From assembly GCA_029556615.1 (NCBI GenBank), contig JAKQDD010000211.1:91323-155322 (forward strand): 64,000 nt of DNA. Direction: 5' to 3'. The DNA is from Verrucomicrobiota bacterium. Lineage in GTDB: Bacteria > Verrucomicrobiota > Verrucomicrobiia > Limisphaerales > J093. Positions 9,054 through 15,454 of the stretch are shown here, one piece after another. The notes beneath the pieces are model-generated. The model saw only the letters and a list, made by a program, of their open reading frames with translations. It was not told where the DNA came from and searched no databases. Positions within the stretch are counted from its first letter, which is position 1, and each line of letters opens with the position of its first letter. Both the position numbers and the translations under genes were made by a program.

Positions 9054-9719
9054 CTAGGTGAGGACGGCTTCGTGCGAGAGCGGCGTCTTGGCGCGGCCGA
9101 CCGTGCCACCATCGGTTGACCCGATGGTGACGCGGCTCTTGCGGTCCGCCTGAGCGGTCGCGGCAGCGGTCCGATTGGCCTCCGCCGCCACGCGCTGAGA
9201 CGCGACCGGCCGCGGCCCAGGAGTCTTGCTGACAGGGCGCTGCCCCTGGTTGATGGAGGTCCCCACGGGCTGAGTCGTGCTGGTAGCAGCCTTGGTGGGG
9301 GCCGCGGTCTTGCGCGGGGAAGCGGTGGGACGGGCGGCGTCGGTGATAACGCCATGTCCGTCGGTGGCTCGGATCGATGCGGTTCGCGACGACACGGTCG
9401 CGACCTCGATGTCGCTCTCCTCCAGCGTGGAGGCGTCGCGGTTGCCACGGGTCAGGTGCGGGAAGTCCCCCGCAGCCTCGGGGTCCTCTTCGGCGAACCG
9501 CTTGGCAGCGTCCGCCTCCGTGGTGGAGGCGTCCACCACCCAGCCGGCCTTGAGGGCCTTGCGGAGGTTACCGAACTTGACGTCGACACCACCCCAAGTG
9601 GTCTTCGACCCCTGGGCGACTTCGATCTCGTCACCCACAGATACCTTGTTCTCACCGTCGATGTAGAAGGACACGACCGCCACGTAGGTACGGACGGCTT
9701 GCTGGGACAGGTTCGACAT
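9054..9719 (-). CDS. Possible small virion/decorating protein with disordered tail
   Basis: This protein has 221 residues. The first 60 form a likely beta-barrel (VSFYIDGENKVSVGDEIEVA, then VKFGNLRKALKAGWV), similar in style to small SH3-like or phage decorating domains. After residue 90 the chain is low complexity, rich in A, T, S, P and R, and probably disordered. No catalytic residues are visible. Confidence 0.5.
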   Translation of the reverse strand: MSNLSQQAVRTYVAVVSFYIDGENKVSVGDEIEVAQGSKTTWGGVDVKFGNLRKALKAGWVVDASTTEADAAKRFAEEDPEAAGDFPHLTRGNRDASTLEESDIEVATVSSRTASIRATDGHGVITDAARPTASPRKTAAPTKAATSTTQPVGTSINQGQRPVSKTPGPRPVASQRVAAEANRTAAATAQADRKSRVTIGSTDGGTVGRAKTPLSHEAVLT

Positions 9720-9783
9720 GGTTGCGCCTCGCGATGCGATTTCTCACATCATATCCGAGTCGCGAGGCGCTGTCAGTGCGGAC

Positions 9784-10860
9784 CTATCCAAACTCCTCCA
9801 TGAGGAGGGCCGTGATCGCGGACATGAGCTGGTTGCGCACGTCCGACCGCCTCTGCTGCCCGCAGAGGACGATGCGGATCTCGTCCTGGACCGTGTGACC
9901 GTGTCGTCGCGCGGACCGCAGCAGGAAGGCGTACACGTCGGGAGGAAGCTGCGCGATCTCGAACGTACCGCGGCTGGGGGCGTCCGAGTTCTCGACGTAC
10001 TCCGTCGGACCCGGCGGAAACTGCGAGTCCTCCTGCATCACGTCGAACTTCTCCTCCTCCTCCGGCATCGAAGCCCCAGCCAGAGCCCCGTTTTGCGGAG
10101 CCTCCTGCGTGCTGGCCTTCGTGACCGGAAGGACGTCCGGAAGAGCCGAGGGACGCGACTGGGCCGAACCCGACGCGATCTGCTCGGCGGCCTGGATGAG
10201 ACCATCGTTCGAGGGGAGCGCGAAGTCTACGCCCTCGGTGTGGGAACTCCGAGCGGGGGGTTCTCCATCGCGGACCCAAAGCTGAATCATGCCGGGGCTC
10301 ACCTCGCGTGAGCTGAGACGGATCAGCTTGAGCCCACCTTCCTCGGTCGACAGCGGGATGCGGACACCGCGCTTCAGCCGGTCGAGAGCGGCCTGAAGGC
10401 GATCCACCCCGGGCAGCGCGCAGTCCCGCACGAGGTCATCCGTGCTCCGCGTGCGATCGGCCGGCTTGGCGTGGTAGGAGGCCCAGAGGAGGATCTCGGT
10501 CAAGTTCTTGCGCCCGTCCCTCGACAGCGCGTAGGAAACCAGGTTGTCCGCCGCGATCTGGTCGTAGAGCCTGGACGCGTACGGGGTGGGGACGTACCGC
10601 GTCGGCTGGCTGCGGTCGAACGACTGCGCCTGGATGAGGCGTCCCGGTACCGCGAGGTCGTGCAGGTGGCGCGTCACCACGCTCGTCTCGTAGCGACGCA
10701 GGATGAGACCGCTCGTGTAGAGCCGGTCCACCAGCTTGGCGGCGTCAACGCCCGGGAAGTCCCCGATCGTGGCTACGTGGTGCGCCTTCTGGTGGTCACG
10801 AAACTGCTCTGCGGCCAGCAGCACGATCCAGTGAATCAAGCTCGTCTTCTCGTGGGCCAT
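9784..10860 (-). CDS. Unknown protein upstream-adjacent to the accessory block
   Basis: This 358-residue protein starts at ATG 10860 with a GGAGG ribosome site. About 200 residues are mixed alpha/beta, beginning MAHEKTSLIHWIVLLAAEQF. A low-complexity linker (about 230-290) follows, then a helical C-terminus ending in SAITALLMEEFG. Sequence such as LVDRLYTSGLILRRYETS could be winged-helix-like, but I cannot establish this. It follows the ThiF gene in the same direction. It might be part of the accessory block or of the tail block. Confidence 0.5.
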   Translation of the reverse strand: MAHEKTSLIHWIVLLAAEQFRDHQKAHHVATIGDFPGVDAAKLVDRLYTSGLILRRYETSVVTRHLHDLAVPGRLIQAQSFDRSQPTRYVPTPYASRLYDQIAADNLVSYALSRDGRKNLTEILLWASYHAKPADRTRSTDDLVRDCALPGVDRLQAALDRLKRGVRIPLSTEEGGLKLIRLSSREVSPGMIQLWVRDGEPPARSSHTEGVDFALPSNDGLIQAAEQIASGSAQSRPSALPDVLPVTKASTQEAPQNGALAGASMPEEEEKFDVMQEDSQFPPGPTEYVENSDAPSRGTFEIAQLPPDVYAFLLRSARRHGHTVQDEIRIVLCGQQRRSDVRNQLMSAITALLMEEFG

Positions 10861-10929
10861 AGTTGTTCCTCCGTTCGTCGGAGGGTCTACCCGGAGAAGT
10901 AGGAGGTTGAGACCTGAATGAGAAACATG

Positions 10930-11532
10930 CTACGCGCGCGAAGACGCGTAGACGCGACTCCCCGCGAGTCGATACTCAACGCGCTGGCCGGAAGCCAAAA
11001 ACTCCATCACAGCCCGAGCGGCTAACGCGGCCACCAGCGTGTGGGCTGGCAGCACGGTAGGGTCCGTGCAGGTCGCCACGCCTGGCGTCTCCTGGTCCTC
11101 GGGCAACGTCCAGGAGACAACGCCCGCCGAAGCGTCCGCCGAGATCCCCGCGTGAAGGATGGGGACGTGAGCCTCCCCAGCGCGCTTCGCCGCCAGCGCG
11201 CGCGCCGCATGATTGTCGAAGCAGTCGACGACGAGACCGAGGTCTGGGGTGATGATCTTGGCCGCGTTGAAGTCGGTGAGCTCGACCGTGTAGGCGCGCG
11301 CCGTCACTCCGTGGCACGAGAGCAGGACCTGGCGGAGGGTGTCCGCCTTTAGCTTTCCGGCAGTCCCCCTCGGATAGACCTGATTGAGCGCGTTCTTGCT
11401 CTCGACGCGATCCATGTCGAGCAGGTGGAGCCCGCCCGGATGGTTACGCAGCGCCATCGCGACGTGCGACCCGAGCGCACCCACCCCGCAGATGAGGATG
11501 GACTTGCTCGGGGTCTGTTGGGTCTGAGTCAT
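10930..11532 (-). CDS. ThiF/E1-like adenylating enzyme
   Basis: This 200-residue protein has the Rossmann adenylation core of the ThiF/MoeB/E1 superfamily. It shows the GVGALG nucleotide loop (residues 16-21), LLDMD at the second strand (Asp39/Asp41), a conserved lysine in GKLKADTL (about 62) and VVDCFDN with the Mg-binding aspartate (about 103). Such enzymes activate the C-terminal glycine of a ubiquitin-like protein with ATP. No separate catalytic-cysteine domain is present, so it matches a minimal ThiF rather than a full E1. The gene immediately upstream encodes a small protein ending in Gly and the one before that a JAB protease. ATG 11532 was chosen as the start because the longer frame overlaps its neighbour. 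Confidence 0.82.
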   Translation of the reverse strand: MTQTQQTPSKSILICGVGALGSHVAMALRNHPGGLHLLDMDRVESKNALNQVYPRGTAGKLKADTLRQVLLSCHGVTARAYTVELTDFNAAKIITPDLGLVVDCFDNHAARALAAKRAGEAHVPILHAGISADASAGVVSWTLPEDQETPGVATCTDPTVLPAHTLVAALAARAVMEFLASGQRVEYRLAGSRVYASSRA

Positions 11533-11551
11533 GGGGCCTCTCGCGTCTGGC

Positions 11552-11839
11552 CTAACCGAACGCTGCGGAGGGACGAACGAAGATGACGCCCGTGCCCGAG
11601 TAGGGGTCCACGGTGTAACCGCGCAGCGCGTCCTTCGGGATGGTGAGGTCCGCGAACGACTGAGGCGGGTTCGACCGTAGGGTCTCCTCGGCCGCCGCCA
11701 GGACGTCTGCGCTCGATGGCTCACCGTTGAACGGCACGGTGATCTCAGCGGACCGGTTCATGTAGGTCACGTTGATGATCCGGTTGGTCGGATCGGAAAC
11801 TCGGTTGGTGGGATCGGAAACTTGGTTGGTGGGCGTCAC
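11552..11839 (-). CDS. Candidate ubiquitin-like protein ending in glycine
   Basis: This 95-residue protein starts at GTG 11839, overlapping the JAB stop (GTGA) with GGAGG eight bases upstream. A short N-terminal leader with three PTN-type heptads is followed by a compact core (about residues 22-95). The core has a strand RIINVTYMNRSAEITV, a helix SADVLAAAEETL and a C-terminal strand GVIFVRPSAAFG. This strand-strand-helix-strand order and a terminal glycine are what a beta-grasp ubiquitin-like protein would show. Placement between JAB and ThiF genes supports this. I see no direct sequence match to ubiquitin, so the fold is inferred. PRTRC protein C / Prok_Ub type proteins are the closest idea. 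Confidence 0.55.
   Translation of the reverse strand: MTPTNQVSDPTNRVSDPTNRIINVTYMNRSAEITVPFNGEPSSADVLAAAEETLRSNPPQSFADLTIPKDALRGYTVDPYSGTGVIFVRPSAAFG
11781..11833 (-). repeat. 21-bp in-frame tandem repeat in the ubiquitin-like gene leader
   Basis: Two 21-bp units (11781-11801 and 11802-11822, one mismatch) and an 11-base partial third unit encode the PTN(Q/R)VSD heptads. The repeat can expand or contract without shifting the frame, changing only the length of the N-terminal leader. Confidence 0.85.
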
Positions 11840-12330
11840 GGTAAGAACCTCCGCAGCAGCTTCGCCAGGTTGATGGTGGGTGGAGCTGAACGCATGCGCG
11901 AATCCCAACGCAGTCGTGCAGCCCACATGGGTTCGTTGTCCTCCCCAGGGTCGAACAGCACGTCAGCGTCCTGGGGCTCTTGGCACGGGTGCACGACCCG
12001 CAACCTACTGACCCGAGGAGACAGGACCCAGAAGCGAACGGGCCTACCTAGGCCCGTCGCGATCGCGCGCATCGAGTTCTCGTCGATGGACGAGAACGTG
12101 TCAGGCCCGTGAGGGTGCGTGTGCGCGATGTCGAACACTCGGTCGCGCTGCTCCCAGATGACGTCCCAGGCCGTGCGACCCCCATCCACGAACGCGGGGG
12201 AGTCCCCGTAGTGGACGTGCAGGCTACAGCCCGCCTTGTCGTAGACCCCAAACACCTCACGGGCAGGGAACAAGCGCCCAAAACGCGGGGGGAAGAACTC
12301 GGTCACAGGGGTCCTAGTCGTCATCGTCAT
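11836..12330 (-). CDS. JAB/JAMM-type isopeptidase-like metalloprotease
   Basis: This 164-residue protein has a textbook JAMM zinc motif. HTH lies at residues 70-72, then seven residues, then SxxD ending at Asp83 (HTHPHGPDTFSSID). A glutamate earlier in the chain would complete the site (Glu25 or Glu60 are candidates). JAB proteins cleave isopeptide bonds after ubiquitin-like tags or trim a ubiquitin-like precursor. The start overlaps the upstream stop by 17 bases and follows AGGA. The C-terminal segment INLAKLLRRFLP overlaps the start of the candidate ubiquitin-like gene. Other phage JAB proteins act in tail assembly, so a structural role is an alternative. Confidence 0.85.
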   Translation of the reverse strand: MTMTTRTPVTEFFPPRFGRLFPAREVFGVYDKAGCSLHVHYGDSPAFVDGGRTAWDVIWEQRDRVFDIAHTHPHGPDTFSSIDENSMRAIATGLGRPVRFWVLSPRVSRLRVVHPCQEPQDADVLFDPGEDNEPMWAARLRWDSRMRSAPPTINLAKLLRRFLP

Positions 12331-13342
12331 CCCATCCTGACCCGGATACGTGTCGAGTCACCACGAGCTTGCCCCGCTCTTCCCCCTCCCGAATGACGGA
12401 GGGTAGAGAGTCCAGGGTGAAGCGTCGGTCCGTACCTGCGAGGCACACACCAGCGTCGAGCACGTTGAGGTGCTTGTCGTCCAGGACGGACTGGTAAGTC
12501 CCTCCCCGGAACGTCCAGGTGACCTCGATGCGTCCAGCACCCGCGCGCCGCGCGTTGACAAGCTGCGCTCCCGACCTGGACAGAGAACCCACGATCCGGT
12601 CGACCCACGCCTCCCTTGCAGGCACGACCCCCTGCGTGACCACGGGAGACCCCATCCTGATAGGGACGACAGGGACGACAGGGACGACAGGGACGGCAGG
12701 CAGGGAGCGCACGGCCTCTTGCCGCAGGGCCTGAAGGTCGAGCAGGACACGTCGCGCGGCCTCATCTCCCGCAGAGGACACGTCGCGCAGACGCAACGCC
12801 ACCTCAGGGGGAGAGAACGGCACCGATAGCGCCTGACCCGCCCGCGAGAGCAGAGCAAGCGCACCAGCTAGTCGCAAGGAGGCAGCCACACCAGAGATCG
12901 CGTCGAACCCCCGCCCCTGGAGAACAGCCTCACGGACGCTCATCTCAGGCTGATCGTCCATGTCGACACGGTCGAACACCACCACGGAGGGGGCCCAGAA
13001 TCGACCCACGACACGCGCGCCGACCTCTAGGTCCTCGTCGACCGGCGCGAAGTGTAGGTGCTCAACCCGGCCTCGGTCGTCCACGACCATCCCGTTCCAG
13101 TGGTGGCCAGAACGGGACGGTAGGGCTGCCAAGACGCGCGCCTGCTCCTCCTCCGACAGGGGCTCGCGCACGCGAACCTGTGACCCGAACCCCGTCGTGT
13201 GAAACCAGCCAGCCCGCGGAACCTCACCCCTGAGGGCTACAAGCCGACCCGTCCCGCCACCGGGGTCGGCGCGACGCACTCCCCACCGCGATCCTCTGCG
13301 GAGGACGGGAAGCACGGCAGCGATGACGGGGTTCCTGTTCAC
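12314..13342 (-). CDS. Unknown protein with a single cysteine, first gene after the Ro60-like gene
   Basis: This 342-residue protein starts at GTG 13342 with AGGAG upstream. A mixed N-terminal domain is followed by a helical middle (about 135-215), a short V-P repeat linker (PVVPVVPVVP), and a C-terminal domain of about 110 residues ending in a D-rich tail. The only cysteine in the whole protein lies in VLDAGVCLAGTD. A G-(V/I)-C-L context is reminiscent of the E2 active-site neighbourhood, and the gene sits beside JAB, ubiquitin-like and ThiF genes. An E2-like role is therefore possible. The rest of the domain does not clearly match E2, so function is unassigned. Confidence 0.55.
   Translation of the reverse strand: MNRNPVIAAVLPVLRRGSRWGVRRADPGGGTGRLVALRGEVPRAGWFHTTGFGSQVRVREPLSEEEQARVLAALPSRSGHHWNGMVVDDRGRVEHLHFAPVDEDLEVGARVVGRFWAPSVVVFDRVDMDDQPEMSVREAVLQGRGFDAISGVAASLRLAGALALLSRAGQALSVPFSPPEVALRLRDVSSAGDEAARRVLLDLQALRQEAVRSLPAVPVVPVVPVVPIRMGSPVVTQGVVPAREAWVDRIVGSLSRSGAQLVNARRAGAGRIEVTWTFRGGTYQSVLDDKHLNVLDAGVCLAGTDRRFTLDSLPSVIREGEERGKLVVTRHVSGSGWDDDDD
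12663..12698 (-). repeat. 9-bp microsatellite in coding sequence
   Basis: Three copies of gggacgaca and one gggacggca encode the PVV repeats of the linker in the single-cysteine protein. It stays in frame. Confidence 0.85.
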
Positions 13343-13351
13343 GAGGGGCTC

Positions 13352-15130
13352 CTACGAGGTCGCAACGATGTCGCGACGCTTGGGTACGACGGGCGGCTCC
13401 AGCAGCGGGACCGCCGAGATGCGCTCCAGTAGGCCAAAACGGGCCTGTGTGGTCGCGCTTGCCACGACCGGTGCGTCGAGGAGACCTCGCAGCACGCGGG
13501 GGATCTGGTAGGTGTCCTTGAGGGCCTCCACCGCGACGTCGTTGAACGGAACACGGAGATGCGAGGCCGTCCCACGCACGGCCTGACCTCGGGACTCGTT
13601 GCCCTGGTTGAAGATGAGCCCGACCGCGTCCGGCAGGAGGCCCGTGTTGCGCAGCAGGGCCGCGGTCAACGAACCGTCCCGATCTCCATAGTCGGACTCG
13701 TCCCCGATGACCAGAAGGATGAGGATCTCGCCCGGCTGCTTGCGCACGCCGGCCGCCGCCAGGACGTTCACAGCCGTCTTCTGGTCAGTCCCGCCTCCAG
13801 ACTGGAGGGCCGAGAGCATGGCCTTGACGTGCTTGAGGCTCATCTCACCGACGTTTGGCCCCACCCCCGCGTGGATGATGCGGCCCGCCGAGCTAAAGGC
13901 AGCCACGTGGACACGATCCGGCGCGAGGCCCGCGATGAGCGTCGGGATGATCTCCTTGGACCGGTCGATCGCACCCTGCTGTGACGCCGAAGTATCGACG
14001 AGCAGCATGACGCGAAGCGGTCGGTCGGGAACCGCCTCGGCGACCGCCTTGGCGTTGGCGCTCGCCGCGGCACCCTCCAGCAGGTCCTTGACCTTCTCGC
14101 TGCGGACGTTCTTGGCGACCGTGAGCGCACGGTGGCTGCGAGCCATCTTGGTGGCGTCGTGGACACGCTTCTGGACCATCGGGTCCGAGTCGAGCAGACC
14201 CGACTCCTCCAGCGCGGGAGCCGCGATGATGAGGTCCTGATCGGACATCTTGGCCGTGAGCGCGCGCAGGATGTTCCGCGTCACTCCAACGGATGACGGA
14301 ATCTTTCCGACCGCGACGGTGTAGGAGAGATCACCCTTCTGGATGATGGAGATGATCTCCTTCTCCGTCTTGCCCTCCCACGTGTCGCCGGTCGTCAGCT
14401 TCACTCCGATGGCCATCTCGCGGTGACCGCTCTCGGCCTGCTTCTGTCCGTAGCGGACGAGCGCGAAGAAGGCCGCCTGCTCGGGCTTGTAGCGCCCGTA
14501 GCGCACGAGGCTCCGAACCGTAGAGGCGTAGCCCGCCGACACGAGCCCCTTGAGAAGCTGGGTGTTGCGCTCGCGCACGAGCAACCAGCGGGTCACCACC
14601 TGACGGAAACGCCCTAGCGGTGCGTTGCTGGCCCCTGCCGACCCGAAGCCAGCCTCCCGGTTGATGGCCACGATGCCCGGCGCATGCAGGAGCTTGGCAA
14701 TCCGCAGCACGTCCTTGGGACGCAGGCGTCGCTCCCTGGGGACCGTCTTGTCCGCGTGGATGAGGACCATCGCCTCACCCACGTCGCGCAGGATCTCCTG
14801 CGGCTGAACGAGCAGGAACGCGGCCAGGACGACCTTGAGGTCCGCCCAGTCGAGCTCACGCATCGCGAAGCTCGCAAGCTGCCCCACGTAGATGGGGTCC
14901 ATGCGGTACAGGTCGAGGACCTGTCGGTACAGCGTCACCGCAGCGGGCTCGTATAGGCCCGGCGCGATGGGGGTCGCGGTCTTGTTGCGCCCGCGCGCCA
15001 CCCACTTACCGTTGGGGCCCGCCATCCCGATGCGGCCGTGCCACAGGTGGTCGGAGAAGTTGGTGAGGGACTGGATGATGCGCTCAGCGGCGCTCTTCTG
15101 CTGCTCAGAGGCAGCCTGTGTGGTGGTCAT
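13352..15130 (-). CDS. rsr: Ro60-like protein (TROVE domain plus VWA domain)
   Basis: This 592-residue protein has the length and layout of bacterial Ro60 (Rsr). The all-helical N-terminal region (about 10-365) matches the HEAT-like TROVE ring, which binds Y RNA on its outside and the ends of misfolded RNAs in its hole. The C-terminal VWA domain has a complete metal site: DTSAS (379-383), Thr in SGGGTD (about 448) and Asp in IGDESD (about 477). ATG 15130 is chosen; a GTG at 15163 is in frame but has no better ribosome site. A tRNA-like RNA gene lies directly upstream. Bacterial Ro60 works with nucleases such as PNPase in RNA decay and stress survival. What it does for the phage is unknown. 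Confidence 0.85.
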   Translation of the reverse strand: MTTTQAASEQQKSAAERIIQSLTNFSDHLWHGRIGMAGPNGKWVARGRNKTATPIAPGLYEPAAVTLYRQVLDLYRMDPIYVGQLASFAMRELDWADLKVVLAAFLLVQPQEILRDVGEAMVLIHADKTVPRERRLRPKDVLRIAKLLHAPGIVAINREAGFGSAGASNAPLGRFRQVVTRWLLVRERNTQLLKGLVSAGYASTVRSLVRYGRYKPEQAAFFALVRYGQKQAESGHREMAIGVKLTTGDTWEGKTEKEIISIIQKGDLSYTVAVGKIPSSVGVTRNILRALTAKMSDQDLIIAAPALEESGLLDSDPMVQKRVHDATKMARSHRALTVAKNVRSEKVKDLLEGAAASANAKAVAEAVPDRPLRVMLLVDTSASQQGAIDRSKEIIPTLIAGLAPDRVHVAAFSSAGRIIHAGVGPNVGEMSLKHVKAMLSALQSGGGTDQKTAVNVLAAAGVRKQPGEILILLVIGDESDYGDRDGSLTAALLRNTGLLPDAVGLIFNQGNESRGQAVRGTASHLRVPFNDVAVEALKDTYQIPRVLRGLLDAPVVASATTQARFGLLERISAVPLLEPPVVPKRRDIVATS

Positions 15131-15280
15131 GGCGAATAGAGTCTCCGGGGCCCGTGCGTACACGGACGAGTGAGGTCTACGAGGAGTTGCAGGGGCTAGT
15201 AGGCGGGGCCGAAGTGGCCGGAGCTGAACAGGAGGGTTGAGATGCGAAGGCAGCTACTTCCGGGTCGTTGTCGTGGGGGG

Positions 15281-15414
15281 GACCACGTCGAGTGAGCGGA
15301 CCATTGTTTGACAGAGTACAAGTCTGTTGCCTCTCCGCGAGGCGTAGATCCCAGTTGGCGGGGTCTGAGGGAGTTGAACCCTCCGCATGTTGGGTCCGAT
15401 CGAGGGACGTGGTC
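15281..15414 (-). ncRNA. Y RNA (YrlA-like, tRNA-mimicking), or circularly permuted tRNA-like RNA
   Basis: Folded by eye on the minus strand. An outer 9-bp stem pairs 15414-15406 with 15289-15281, and an inner 6-bp stem pairs 15398-15393 with 15302-15297. Inside is a tRNA-like core. T-arm: 15383-15367, stem GAGGG/CCCTC, loop TTCAACT. Acceptor stem: 15366-15360 with 15352-15346, 6 of 7 pairs, closed by loop GCCAACT. D-arm: 15343-15329, loop containing GG. Anticodon-like hairpin: 15327-15311, loop CTTGTAC. The order is circularly permuted relative to tRNA, as expected for the tRNA-mimic module of bacterial Y RNAs. Location just upstream of the Ro60-like gene supports this. The alternative is a permuted tRNA-Thr(UGU) gene. 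Exact ends are not known. Confidence 0.75.
15338..15352. repeat. 15-bp repeat, copy in the Y RNA acceptor/D-arm
   Basis: CGAGGCGTAGATCCC here is identical to 15470-15484, inside the last codons of the VIT-VWA gene. In the RNA it covers the 5' acceptor strand and the 5' half of the D-arm. Confidence 0.8.
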
Positions 15415-15428
15415 GCGAGTGATCTATA

Positions 15429-15446
15429 CCCGGCCTGTCGACCGGG
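15429..15446. other. Short GC hairpin between the VIT-VWA stop and the Y RNA
   Basis: Arms CCCGG/CCGGG with an eight-base loop lie 8 bases beyond the VIT-VWA stop codon. It could end or process the upstream transcript before the Y RNA. There is no T-run, so it is not a classical terminator. Confidence 0.35.
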
Positions 15447-15454
15447 GCAAGCAC

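Noticed and set aside
12663..12698. Short tandem repeat as a CRISPR-like or regulatory array
   Set aside because: The 9-bp units are contiguous without spacers and simply encode PVV repeats in a linker.
15281..15454. An ordinary tRNA gene on the minus strand using the T-arm at 15383-15367
   Set aside because: No GGGGTCT acceptor strand or D-arm lies upstream of the T-arm. The matching acceptor strand, D-arm and anticodon-like arm lie downstream, so a permuted tRNA-like RNA fits better.
15254..15454. 66-codon minus frame running through the Y RNA
   Set aside because: It begins only 20 bases after... the VIT-VWA stop region without a ribosome site and has no protein-like character. RNA structure explains the interval better.
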